DNA from: Membranipora membranacea
Lineage: Eukaryota > Bryozoa > Gymnolaemata > Cheilostomatida > Membraniporidae
Length of the DNA: 64,000 bases
Direction: 5' to 3'
NCBI GenBank assembly: GCA_914767715.1
Contig: OU612065.1
Span: forward strand, 20,830,001-20,894,000
The notes under the pieces are model-generated. The model saw only the letters and a list, made by a program, of their open reading frames with translations. It was not told the DNA's origin and made no database searches. A program made the position numbers and the translations under genes. Below are positions 9,638 to 24,600 of this stretch, one piece after another (the stretch's first letter is position 1; each line of letters begins with the position of its first letter).

Positions 9638-12600
9638 ATGGGGATATTAACTCAGTTTTATTTACTGCAATATAAGAATTGGAAGCTGCAGTTTCGGAAG
9701 AAAGCAGTGACAGTATTTGAGATTCTTATTCCTGTGTTACTGTGCTTGCTTATGGTCTCCATAAGGACACTAGTCAAAGTCACAGAATATCCAGATGCTC
9801 AAACCTTCCCGTCCTATGATGTCAATGGGTTACCCAACACCACTGTGTATAGCGTGAGTCCATTTATACAGACTCTAGGGTTAGCTTATACCCCTAAGAC
9901 TCCCATCACTAATCAGATTATGGCTGGCGTCCATGGCTATCTGCACGACTCAATCAACGGACCATCAGTTATCTGTAAGTATGCATAATAACGTATGGTA
10001 TATGTAGCCTAGGCACGCTGTCGAGATAGGGGGGTCCCCCACCCAACCCCGACAATCTGCCCTGCCTACAGTATATCTCTATGACAAATAATACTGGATA
10101 CACCTTCTGACTAATGTTAGTGCTCTGGTCATCATTCATGCACATACCATAAAAAATGGACTAAAATACTGTTGAAACCATGAATATAATTAGAATGAAC
10201 TTAATTTGATATCCTAATCACAGTTTGGTAACCAAATAACTACACTTTTCATTTCTATCAACTATATTCTGTACATGCTGTAATCTTGTTCAAGGAAAAT
10301 CTATTCGACTACGCTATTGTTATCTGCTCCTTGGTCCAACAATGGTTTTCCAGTCAACACAATTAGCCTTCTCTTTTTAGTGGGCCCAATGGTGGACGAG
10401 AAAACAATGGAAGAAACGCTCACCTTCAGTAACGACTCAGCCAACTATGAGGCGTTTTACCTCGGAGGGATTGTTTTCGAAAACCCTGAAGATTATAAAA
10501 CAGAGATACCAAAAAATATCTCGTACAAGATAAGGCAAGTGAACCCATTAGAGCATACTTGAAACAAGGATTGAAATCATTAGATATGTTTCTCCGGTCT
10601 AAATCTTCAACATGGATGGCTTCATGAGGCCACTATAACTAAGATTTAAATTTTTTCAAATCTTTCCTTTGTATCTGCCATGAGTTTCTGTAGATCTTGG
10701 CTTTGCTAAATTTTTCAATTAAGTCGATAGGACATACTTAAGGATGTCCTAGATTACTGTAAAGGAATCTCAATAATATTTTTCTAGTATTTTCCAAACT
10801 AGTCAAAATATATCATTGTGAACAAGCCAGCCCACAATACTGCCATGAGGCTGAAAATATACCCATTGAAAGGTACAAGATTATATGGTTGGTACTTAAC
10901 TGATGTGTCAACTTACTACATCGGCATAGTACTACAAGCATTCATTCTGAATGTTTGATATATAAATGTGTCCTTTCACTATAATTACACAGGTTTAGGT
11001 ACAATCTACGAGCAACAGGAGAGACAGCATCCGGAGCAGAGTGGAACACTCGTCAAGTGTTCCCCGATTTTATAATTCCGGGTCCGCAAGGAGGCAACTT
11101 CTCAGACGAACCTAGTATGATATTGTTTTCGTTGTAGTGAAGAACACCTAACACTCACTCTGTTGTTGTTTTCCTTTCTAATCACCATTCTTTGACACTC
11201 TTTGGTTTTAGTTTTCGTGTACCTGGGAAAGCGGCTGCCCCGTTACATATGCTTTCAATGTCAGCTTTAGAGCATCAGTCAGTCAATCCCGAGCCGCCAC
11301 TCATAATCATTTGCCATAGAAGCTTTAGCGTTCACTTAGCTTAAATTAGCTTAAGTTGTTCATTTAAATATATGACGCAAAACTTCCTATGTGACTTGAA
11401 TTGCTGCCTTGGCCACCAAAATATCCTAATAAATCTGGAGTAGATCATCATTGACCTTTTTCACTTTGTCAGTTTAACACTCGGATTTCTGGAGCACACC
11501 ACTGATACCAACTAGTATCTACTTTCGTCATAATCCTTTTCTCAAACTGCTATGCTTGGTGAAGCTGATTATGGCATGCCTTTTTTTATCCATTGGGCAC
11601 GTGTATTATTACAATATGAAAACTTAATAATTGGCAAAAAATAAAGAATTAAATTTGTAATTTTGTTTACAACTTTTGTTATTGCTGTAATACAAAAAGG
11701 GGGATTATGGGTAGGATTATGTACACATAATTAAGCTGTTACTAAAATTGTTGTTCTACAGATTACTACGATGAGGGATTCCTAAGTGTTCAACATGCTC
11801 TGCATCGAAGTGTCATAGACATCCTCAACCCGTCAAACGACATGGAGAACTATACGACACATATGGAACGCTTCCCGTACCCCCCTTACACTGATGATAT
11901 ATTCCTCGTGATTCTTCAACTAAACTTCCCATTCTTCATCATGTTGTGCATGATCTTCTTCTCTCTCAACATTCCCAAGGAAGTCACACAAGAGAAGGAG
12001 CTCAAACTGAAGGTATGATAACCTACTAGTACTACCTACTGATTGATTTATCTCTGCGACAAATTGATACAGCTGATAATTTATCATTATGCAACCATAA
12101 ATCTTGGAGGGATGTTCACCTATAAGCTAAGATTTACAATAAATAACTCTCAGTTATAGATCAAATCTGAATTCAGCTAACACAGATCAGAGCAAAATAA
12201 ACCTTTTTAGCTGAATAAAACATCAAACGCAGCAAACGGTTAGGAAGCATGAGCTTAGCCTCAAAGCACAGTTGTAGTACTGATAGTGATCAGTACTAAT
12301 TCTTATAACTAGAGAAAAAATTTCACGTTAACTTACTGATGTGCAAGTCACGGAACTTTGATACCATAGGGAATTTTGTTTGATCTTCATTGAACACTTG
12401 CTTCTATTCCCTGGATATTTTCTCCCATTGATTATTAACCCTGCAATATTTACTCACTTATTATTCTCATGAGACATATATTTGTCTATGCTGGATATAT
12501 ATGTCCATGCTGGATATATATCGACCATAAACATATAAATACTTATTTATATGTTTATGATATCGACCAATGTTTAGATACCTATTTTTGTACTGCTATT

Positions 12601-15600
12601 AACATTGTTGCTATGGCCATGGTTCCTAGCAAACAACTCTCAGTCTCATATTTTTTGGAGTGTAGACCATAATTGGCTAAGACTGTGGCTCACCTTCAAA
12701 CACAACCTGACCTGACCTAAGGCTATGGAAAACTGATCTTGATTGAAATGTACAGTAGTTTGATGCTCATCATCTGTTCCTTATCTGCAAACAATAACTA
12801 GAGAATTTAAATTATCAGGAATTACCAAATCTGGCAGTAATCTAATATAGACACAATCATGAAGGAAGCTTTTGGGTAGGAAGTTTACGGGATGGTGAAA
12901 CTGGTACGTCCAACCTCTTGAGATTGGTTTATTTGTGACAACCACAGCCGACAGTTGGGTATCAACACATCCACTGCTCATTCTGCCAAACTGCTGATTA
13001 AGAGTGTATCATATACTCAGGCTGCAGTCTTCCATACCCAAAGCATACATTTTCTCCACCAATTTTATCGATGATATTCCCAAACTTTATTTGTGGTTTG
13101 TATAATTTTAGGAGTCTATGAGAATGATGGGCATGGCAAATTGGCTGCAGTGGCTTGCATGGTTCGTCAAGTACTTTGTGTTCCTGCTGTTTACCACTTT
13201 TCTCATGACTTTGATTCTCTCACCTCCATACCAGGTAAGTGTACTTCATAAGCTAAGTTCGCCTTACAACTGATTTCTGTGACGCATTGTTCCGTTACAT
13301 GCCAATCTAAGAATACTGCAGTTAGGTGGTGTATTTACAGAGCGTTATATGTCATATTCTTGTATTTTCATATCCTGCCAACAGGAGGTGTGTGGAATAG
13401 GTACAATAGCCACCACTCATACTCTCATCTGCATTTTATTGTTTTTGAAAGATATCATGGAGATAAAGCTCAAAGGGGGGCAGGGGAAGGGGGTCACTGA
13501 CATTCGACTTACTAACAAACACATGCAATGAAACATTTTTATTTGCTCACCAGGAGCTGCGTATAAGGGAAGCGTCTTAAATGGTGTCGATCAACCTACG
13601 TCAAACTATTTCATCATATAGGTGTTGCCATAAAATCCTTACTCTGGAAAGGGAAGCGTATATCCTTACTCTGTGATTTTATCACCTTTCTTGCCAGTTC
13701 CATCTGGCAACCAGTAGCCGCTCAAGAGCTTAGTTTTTATCGATTATTCACAGCCATAAATTCTTCATAAATGATGCAATAATCTAACCAGTGTTATTCT
13801 TGCTCTTCTCTCTAGATCTCCCCGAGACTGACTGTTATTCAATACGCTGACTTTGTCTTGATGTGGGTATTCTTCATGCTCTACGCTGTCTCTATAATCT
13901 GCTACTGCTTCATGATCAGCGCATTCTTCAACAAAGGTTTGTTCTGGCTATTGTTCAGTCTTCCGTCGGCCGGAGGGTTTTGAGTGGGAGCAAAAGTCTG
14001 GGTGCTCAGTCTCAGTCTAGTTTGAAGGTTTGAGGAGCTAGAATTTTTTTCTATATCCCAATGTGTTCCTTAGTAGATTATGCACCTCATCTGAGAATGC
14101 CACTTCCAGAAAATGCGCTGCTACCGAGTTATCAAAGAAATAGGAATATTTTAGTATCCTTCCTATAGTGAACTGTCCCTTTATCATGGGCATTGACAAC
14201 ACAACTCCAAATTATGAAAATGTTATTTTTGGGCTCAGTAAGTCGCCTATTGTGCTTGATAAGGCCAGGGATTATGCATGTCAAAGCCAGCTGTTTCGCG
14301 AGTGATGCTGATTGTTACGCTTACGCGGCTGTTTGGTGATAGAAAACATGGCTTTCGATATGTCTGGCTGTGAGATATGGTGCGTAGGCAGACTTCAATA
14401 TTCACAAAGTGGCGTCTCAATTTCCTCAAACAAATATGAAGAAAGTTTTATGTGGATTTTGACAAAAATGCATCAGGAATACATGTTACGATTTATTCAG
14501 TTGAAACTTGAATTACATACTCAGGCTCAATTTCTAAGACTGAGATTTTGCTTACATAACCTGTTATTATTTGTTGCATTATATGACTAGAGATATTATT
14601 CTATGCTATTATCCTGAATTCCAAAACCAAGGCCAGTCATGGGTGTTGAATGTTCCAATTTTTAACCCAACATAATTATCACATGCTCATTGTGATGTCT
14701 ATTGAGCTAATTGAGCGAGTTCAAATCAGGTAAATTTTCTTCTTCCCGTCCCAGTTTATGAATCCATCGTAAGCAACCGACGTAGAGGTTACCTGAAGTT
14801 TTAAATTCAACAACTAGCATCATATGACTAGATATACTATGCTATAATTATCCGAAATTCCGAACCAAGGCCAGTCATCGGTGTTGAATGTTCCAATCCG
14901 TAACCCAACTCGAAAATCACGTGCTCATTGTGATGTCTATTGAGCCCATTCAGTTAGTCCATATCGAGTACATTTTCCACTCCGTCCCAGTTTGTGAATG
15001 CTTTGCATAGCTACCGTCCTAAAGGTTATCTAAAGTTGTGAATGCAACAGCTATTCATTGAATTTCTATAACTAGCCGAGGCTTTTGTTGATAACTTATT
15101 CCATTGTAACGGCTATTGATTTTATTATGAGGCACTAGCACAATGTCCCATTCTCCGACAACTCAGATCGATAGTTAATGAGCGGTGACGTAGCATTAGT
15201 TTTTTTTTCATTATGTAAATTTGTTTTCACAAGAAAATGACGATTTCCAATCAATCCTAGCTTGCAGACTGAGTTAAGAGTTATCTGTTCTTCTAACCCG
15301 ATTGTATATCAAAACAAGAAGTTGATCAAACTAATGTTCGATATTTACAAAGGCTTACATACCAGCTAACTCGTGTTTACAGTGCAAGTGCACTTGGTAC
15401 AGTACTGAGTACAAGTACAATTACAATACAAGGTATATTAACATCGATGACTATAATCATTACTGACATCAGTATTTATAGTCTTCATCTGTCATCTTGC
15501 TTTAATGACTACTCATCATTTATGATGATAAATAACTTAACAAATGTCAGCTATTTCCAACAAGATGTACTTTTTATCACAGCAAATGCATCAGCAGCTG

Positions 15601-18600
15601 CCGGAGGGATTATCTTCTTCTTGAGTTATATCCCATACTCGTTTCTGTCACCAAGATATGACACGCTGTCTGCTATGACCAAACTTGTTTCATGTCTGGA
15701 CCTCAACATGGCCATGTCATTCGGAATAAACCTCATCTCTCGATTCGAAGGAGCTGGTACGTTAGTCAAACCATAGTTCTTGTTTCATATTGACCTTTAT
15801 ATTACTCTTCCTACTTTCCCAAGTGTTTCCTTTTTTCGGCTCAGTAATAGAGACCCCTTTCATATGTGGTGGCTTTTAGCATCATTTGAAGTACAAGAGC
15901 CACCATCAGTAGTCTACATTTGACGAAGAGCAGGTGACTTGTGATGTTTTTTTTACAAACTGACATTGAAGATTGTGTGTACATATTCATTTGACGTTGT
16001 AGCTTGTGGAATATAAACCATCAATTAAGCTCTTCCTTATTTCCATTCAATCAGTGTACCAAATCTTCACAGTCAGTCTCAATGTACAATTATCAAGAAA
16101 AAGTATTAATGAGGGGAACATTTTTTTATTTTGGCGACTATAATTTCAGGAAGTGGTGCGCAATGGAACAACATCAATGAGTGAATCCAATTCCAATCAA
16201 TCCGTGTACCATATATCTTCACTTACGGTCTCAATATAAAAATATATGGAACAAGTATCAAAGAGGGGCGCACATAGACTTAATAATATTAATAATAATA
16301 ATAATAAACTTGTTATTAAGTCTATGGGGCACAATTTTTCATTTTGGCGATTTCAATTTCAGGAAGTGGTGTGCAATGGAACAACATCAATGAGCCCGTG
16401 TCTGTAGACGATAATATCACATTTGGACAGATTCTGCTCATGTTTGTCGCTGATTCTGTCCTGTATATATTGATTATGTGGTATGTGGAGGCAGTTTTCC
16501 CAGGAACCTACGGAATACCACAGAAACCCTGGTTCTTTGTGTTGGTAAGTCACAACTCCCCCTAAGATTAAAACTTGAAGTGTGTAATTTGATTTAATCA
16601 CTCATATCAGGCGCTCGTGATCTTGAGATTTTTCTGCGGTACATAAATAACCAATGTGTTGAGACTGGTGATAAAGTATGGTTGCTTTGGCTGTTTGCGG
16701 CTCTTATTCCTGGGAACTGACATTTGAATTACTTTGAATTATATATCCATTTTTTCTCACTTGAAGAATCTATGCTAATGAAAATTTCGTTTCTCTTGTC
16801 TCACAATCAATATGCGAGCGTCAACTGTAATTCTGTTGAAATCACTAGCCACGCTAAAATCCTATATTATAAAATATACTATACTATACTATATATACTA
16901 TCATACTAATAACATACTATAATATACCATATATAATATTTATAATATACCATACTATAAAATACTAAATATCATATACTAAAAAATCAAATGCAGTGAG
17001 TATTGTTCTTAATAATACATTATTTCTGTAGCCTTCCTACTGGTGTGGCACAAAGCAGGCTGATACATCAACGAGAGGTTCTAAAGTGGACATCGCTGAT
17101 ATCAAACCAGTGGAGAACGAATTCATTGAGCCAGACCCTGTCAACATGACGGCTGGTATACAAATTAAGGAGCTCACCAAGAAGTTCAAAGTTCGGGGGA
17201 AAACAAAGGTACTGTCACATTATAATATTGACTAGTCAGCTACAAAGTTTTGAGCCGTAGCAGGTCGCTTAAGCGGTTGTCTAATAGATGAGCGTCTATC
17301 ATGCGAGATATTATTCACAAAAGACCATAGATGAAATTTAGGTCACTACGAAAAATATTAACTGAATATGTCTGGGTCCCTGGGCCGTTAATTGAATATA
17401 GCACACATCATTTACCTTTAATTTCAATAAAATAGTTGCAAAGTGTATGTAGGGTTTTTGTTGTCTCGAGGATTTGATCATAATAACTCTTTCACTGTTA
17501 TTCTGCCCTGAGTTACCAGCAAACCTAAAGATCCCGCAACCTCCCTTGCAATGAGTGCGATAAAGGAATACTGGAATGGGATTTGTATATAAGTGTATAA
17601 ATATTCAGAGGCACCATTATTTTATGTCTGAGAAAAATAAATATGTTGCTTTGGTGTTTTTGAATGCCCATAATTCAATATAACAATGATTTACCTGCGA
17701 TTTCAGACTGCTGTTGATAAGCTGAGCCTGAATATGTATGATGGACAGATAACTGCTTTACTTGGCCACAACGGAGCTGGAAAAACAACTACTATGTTCA
17801 TGTTGACAGGTAAATCCTTCACTCTCATTATGTCTCACTTTAGCTGGTCAGTTTGAAGGATCTCGTGAATAACAACCATTTTCTTCAATGGATTGGTATT
17901 TCCAAGCCAAAATGATAGCTATAAAAAAAACCACAGATGGTGCAGTTAAATAAGATTTATGAGATCATGACCACTTTATCTTCACTCAGTGACTCAGCCC
18001 CCTCAATATCGATTCTGGTGCCATCACTATTTTCTACCAATGTACTGATCAAGGTATATTTCAATTAAAACTACATAGTTTGCTTTTTATTGCCAAACAG
18101 ATTTATAGCCAGAATTTGTCTTGGCACTTGATGCAAAGATCAATGGAATGCATTACTTTTTTTTACAGGTTTCATACCTCCAAGTGGCGGGACTGCTTTG
18201 GTTAACGGCTATGACATAAGAAAGGACATCGCTAATGTACGATCCAGTCTTGGTCTCTGTCCTCAACATGATATACTGTTTGATAACCTGACTGTTGAAG
18301 AACATTTGTACTTCTTTGCTAAGGTGAGTTTCATTTTGGTCAGTTTTTAGACGAATTCAATTTAATTGGGCCAATTATGGTGTGATTATCAAGCCAACAA
18401 CATATCCATAAAAGTGGTATATTCCTGTTCCATGTACACACATTCCTGTGCCGACATCAATTATCTTGTATATGCATATTCTTATCATTGCACAATAATG
18501 TGGGATTTCTAGGTGGTAATAAGCAGCAATTATGAGCTCAGTTCTTGGAGGCTGCCAATAGTCTATTGACGTCTCTTTTTCTAAATTTGGAATCAGCCCT

Positions 18601-21600
18601 GCAGTTAAAACTACCTGCACTGGATTGTCACCGTTCTAAAAATAATGACTCTGTATGCCTGTATTGTTGACTACCTAATCATGGTTTTAACTTTTTATTA
18701 TTTTTTCATTAATTATTTATTAAGTTGTTTATTAATTATTTATTATATATAAATTTTTAGCTGAAAGACTGTCCTCCTGGTAAGATCCAGGAACAGATAG
18801 ATTATTATCTGAAGACACTGGGTATAGCAGAGAAAAGATCTGCCTTTACATCCACACTGTCCGGAGGACAGAAGCGGAAACTATCCGTCGGCATCGCTCT
18901 TATTGGTGACAGCAAGGTAGTGTTCCATCATTGATTTTTTGTTAGGCTCTCACCTGAGCGTCCGCCACATCAAATTAGGAATACACCTGTACTAAGGTCG
19001 GACAGCATTCTATGATAAACATTTTATTAAAAAATTCCATTCCCTCTTCTTTTACATGGCCTCATTTGTCATAATACATTGGTCGGTGATTATAATAAGG
19101 TATATATATAAAAATTAAAAAAATAAATTCCAAACTAGTTACACTTTATGTAAAATAGTTCTTTGAAATCATGCTGCTGCCAAACTGTTAAAACAAAGTG
19201 ATTTGCATACTTAGTGCTCAAAAGTTGCCCGGGTTGATGGTAGTAACTTTCATTATCAAACACACTCCCATGGTCAATAATAAAATACTTCAATGTTAAC
19301 CAGGGCATAGTTTGAGGACTTATTCCTTGCTGGTAGTATTACAGATAAACATATTGGTTTGTTTTGTTATTGCGTGTTAATTATGGCATGTTGGTTTACA
19401 CAGATTGTGATATTGGACGAGCCGACCTCAGGAATGGATCCCTCAGCTAGGAGACACATGTGGGACGTTCTACAGGAACAAAGAAAGGGTAGAACTATGA
19501 TATTATCTACACATTTCATGGATGAAGCTGATCATCTGGGAGACAGGATTGCTATCCTGTCTGATGGTGTTGTGCAGTGCTGTGGGAGTTCACTTTTCCT
19601 CAAAAAGAAATATGGTGAGATATCAATTTATTTGTAATGTAGATTACTTATAACAGATTTTGAGCCTTCGTGGTGTGAGATGCATTAAATATGCGTTTTT
19701 AGGTAATACTGCAAGGTATTCATATGTTGCTAGACCGGTCTCATGATTTTTTTTGCACGTTGGTCGCATTTTTTCCTTCCTACACTGGTAGATCACTAAA
19801 TACACATCACTAACACATGAATATTAAATTTAATATCTCTTTCTGTTGCTCTTTAGTCTCATGATATTGATTTTGCACAGTTTTTAATCTAAATCTCGTG
19901 ACTAGCAAATTTATTAAATTTTACAATATACGGTTGTGTCAATCTATGCTGGTACAAAACAGTGACGCTGCCGCGACATGAAATTCAAATCCACCATTAA
20001 TACTTTTTTATTTTTAATAATAATTTCTCGCCTCTGTTGAACCTCGCATTAACATTGCCACTTTTTCTGATAACATCATCAGCTTGATTATAATCAGGTC
20101 TATGGTCCAAACACTCAGTATGGAAAAAATCGGTGATCGGTATTCACAATAGACCATTGTAGGCTGAATATTTCTATCACTTTTTATCAATCAAACTCTG
20201 GACACTCCATTAATTTTTTACCATTTTTTTCAGTTACTTTTACCATAAATCTCCGCAATAGAAACATGTCGTAAGAAATAATCTGAGCTTAAAGATTTGA
20301 TTGTACTGGTTGATATAGGTTTAGTCAATGAGTTTTCTTTGTCGATGTCTCAGAATCTTGATAGTGTTATTCTGATTTTCTAGGTGCCGGATACCACATG
20401 GTGATGACGAAGAGTTCTGGCTGCGATGTCGATAAAGTGAATACCATGCTGACAAAGCACATTCCTGAGGCAAAAATGGAAAGTATGTATCAATGGAAAT
20501 GTTTTCTTTCGGAAGCGTGTTGCGAAAAACATAATTATAGCAAATGCGTGAGACACGCTGACTAGTCAGACCCTGCTCATTATGACGTCTTTATTCAATA
20601 TGAAAACATCAATTAACACTCTGGAGCTTTTGACACCTATTGCAGGTCCGATATATCTATGCATCGACCAAAGCTACAAAGGCTGGCATTGGGCATGTGA
20701 TCAGGGAGAACGTTATTCGTTTTATTACGAACTATATATTAGTTGTCCACTCGCAAAAAAAATGGGAAGGCAAATCCAATGTTACAATAGCCGTTACAAT
20801 AGAGTTGAGTAGATCTTGATGGATGTATATCAATTAAGTATTTAATTTTTGTGTGTAAACCTTCAACCTGTTACAAAACCAAATTTCTGACACTGTGATA
20901 TTTTTGACCAGGTAACGTTGGAGCCGAGTTATCCTACATTTTACCGGACGATAAGGTATCAGCGTTCCCATCGATGTTTGCTGAGCTCGAGGAAAGTAAA
21001 GATGATCTCGGAATTCTCGGATTTGGAGCTTCTGTCACAACAATGGAAGAGGTTTTCATCAAGTATGTATCCTAAATATGACAAAGAAGTTGCAACAAGA
21101 TAATTTCAATCAGGCATTAGGTTGATCAATATATATATATCTTTAGAACCAAAGCTAATTGCCTCGGCCTACATCGAAAGCCAGAACACATGTTTTTTTA
21201 TAAATGCTGAAGGGAGGGCTTGCATGAATTGCATTTATAATGTTCTCCCCTGTTTTCAGAATTTCATCATTTCACTGAACATTGATTCAATTTAAATATG
21301 CCATGATTTTGATGAAGTTCTCAGCCCAAAGAGGGATCATCATGGATTGATCTCATGTGAGTGAAAAATGTTACCTAGTTTAGGTATCTTGTACTTGTGA
21401 TTGTGTCGCCTTGATATTTAAAGAGACTTGGAACTTTCAAAACTTTTGTCTCATAATCACCCCTTAAACCAATCACAATGTTTAAAAAATGGTGGAGATT
21501 AGGACGGCAATACCAACTGATGAAAATGAAGCCTAACTCGCCAATAGTTGTCCTCTCGTTCGCATGTGCTCCTGAGATAATTGATTTTCGCTGCTTGTCT

Positions 21601-24600
21601 GTTTAGAAAGATTTTGCTCCTCACACACAAATTAAGAAAGCATTGCATAATTCACTACCTCACCAATACAGCACTGACATGCAAAATTCCAGATCATTTT
21701 TCAGCAAATTTCTGTGGCTAAACTCCGTTAAATTTTGAGACAACATGTGCTGAAAGTTGTAACTCACTTTAAAGTGACTGTCATGTCAGGTGTCATAATA
21801 TTGACAGGTTCACACAAGCTATTCAACCTGCTTGTTTTCATTCTGCACATGTTCCTGTGAAAACTTCAAGGTTTTCAGCATGTTGAGTCCATAATTAAAT
21901 AGCATGTTATTTTGCATCTTTCTTGTACGCCTCAGGATTTCATGTGGCAGACATTTGAAAGGGTTTTGACTAAGTTGTAGTTACCCCCAAATCAAAATGT
22001 AAAGCAAAATTGTGGAGAAATACTAGAATAGACTAATACGATTGATAATGGTTTGTTGCAGAGTTGGTGAGGGTCATGAGACTGAAGAGGAAGAAAAGAT
22101 TGAAGAGAGCATGAAAGGTATAAGCAATGTGACCTTTAATTCTGACAAAGAAGCCATCGCTATCAACGGTGAAGTGACTGATGAAATACGACTTGATGAC
22201 AAAGCATTATATGAGCGAGGTACCTTTGTGAACAGGCGTCTTCTTTTCACATGACGAAGAAATACTTGTTGCTGCAAAAACTTTCTCATCTAGCTGATTG
22301 TTGTTGATTTACATTGAGATTTTCTCTGGAAGAGATTCAAAATTATGAAGAACGGAAAAAAATTAAAAACTCTAGCCTGATGAGAAAGCATTTTGCAGCA
22401 CAACAAATTCAAAATGTTTTAGCTTGGTCTGGTAACTTAATCTTTATTTTACAGAGAAAAGAAATATGGAAGGTATTTTATGTTATGATGGTGCTACATC
22501 TTTTTCTGTTGTGCATTATAGTTTCATAGTTTAATTTATTGCATTATTTATTAGTATTCACACTTTGACAAAGCTTTTTTGAATTATCATTTGCCCATGC
22601 TTTCATGTTAGCTTCATGTTGGACCATGATGATGCCTACTTTATCAATAATGGTACAGACACTCCATCACAATGGTTACGAGAATTATTCCAGGTCAAAA
22701 TTTAAAAACTTTGAATTATTAGCTTATAGACATATATTTGAAACTTTTACAGCCGAAGTTCAACCGGCATCAATCAAGGTTGATGTCAGTGATTTGGTCA
22801 AGAATTGTAAGTGATTGTTTTCGGATCCTGAAGTCATCATTTAATACGCACAAGACTGCTTGTTTTTCATGGCCGTAGTCAGGCCAGCATGCTATCACAA
22901 AATGTAAAGCAACCTAAAAACGATGTGAATCGTTGTCCAGCACATCACAGCAGATGATATGTAAATGGGTTAGGTTTAGGCTCAATCACGAAACTGCACC
23001 AAATCTACTGTATTTGACTATGAATTACTTATTCTCATTTTGTATACTTTCAGTCACCCACAACATTGAGAAGCAGACTGGTTGCGCCTTGTTTGCCGCA
23101 CAGTTCAAGGCCATGTTCTACAAGCGAGTCATCTATACACTGAGAAATAAACTGCTGACTGTATCACAGATCATACTGCCTCTGTTCTTCACCGCGCTCA
23201 CTGTTCTTATCATGAAGACGAGCCCTAGCGATGTTGGAATAGCTACTGCAGCTCCTCTCAATCTCAATATGTTTGGCAAAACTGATGTGAGTATCGATTA
23301 TCGGTAGTTCTCACAAGAGAAGATTTCTCAAACTGAGTATTACTCAGGGCTGGCATAATCAATCTAGAAATGCTTTACCGATCTCCATGCAGCTCCAATA
23401 CCCTGGCATTGGGTAGTAAATGTGGCCTGTCATCATTGCATGTAAAGGAAGGATTAATGACGCCAACCAGCAAGCCCACCATACTTCTCTAGGTTGTTGT
23501 GCATTTTCATCTTATTCAGCTCATGCCTTTCCATCAACTCTATCTTGTTTCTCACAGCAAACATGTATATTGGTTATTGAAGTTAGCATGTCCAATCACT
23601 GGTAACCCTTGGAATGTTGATAACCTCATCGTGTTCACGATTAATACTCTGTTACAGGTACTGTATACAAAGGGAGTTCCTCCTGGGTCGGTAAGTGATG
23701 ATGTGCAGCAGGCTTTTGTTAATCAGTTCTCAGCTTCAAGTTTCTCAACACATACAACCAGAGAAGTGGGGACCGACCTTCGCGATGAGATCATCAGTGT
23801 CGCTGAGGATAGCTTGAAGGTTGGTTCATCTACCATGAAGGTTGCTTACATCTGCGATTAGCTATTTAGTAATCCTCAATGATGGTATTAGGTTTAGCAA
23901 CCAATCAAAAAATTTCAATTCACACGTTTTAACCCTAGCGACTTGAATATGAGGTATCATTGAGTATTTTTATATTTATATATGTATAAACATATCTGCT
24001 GTGTCTGGACACACCACACAACAAACCTCTGGATGAAATCTCAAAGGTGAGCCGCCAAAATCATTCCCAAATCATATATTGCATGATGGAACCAGATATC
24101 ATATTATCGTCTCACTGAATGATTCGGAGAGTGATATGTCTGGAATGCGAAAGTCTTCTAAAGTCTCCCTCATTCTATTTCAAAGACCCCCTGATCTCAT
24201 TCTCATGGTCACATACATTGTATGATTTTGTAGGATTATAACTACAAACTGATAATGACTGCGAGTTTCAACGAGACGCAGAATAATGGTTCAGATATAA
24301 CTATAATATTCAACCCAACTCCGTTTCACGCAGCGCCGACAGCCCTTCTGCTTACTGATACAGCCTTACTGCATCATTATGTCAATGACTCCTACACGTT
24401 CGCTGCCACTAACCACCCCCTACCACAGTCAGCTCGCTCAGAGATTGAAACTGAGGCTAACGATGCCTTTAATGGATCATCATTCGCGTACTCTGCTAAT
24501 ATGATGTTTGGATTCTCATTCCTGGCTGCTAGTTTTGTCGTCTTCCTGATCACAGAGCGAGCCAGGTGAGGCGAGTCAGGAGAAGCATCTGCACCCTTTC

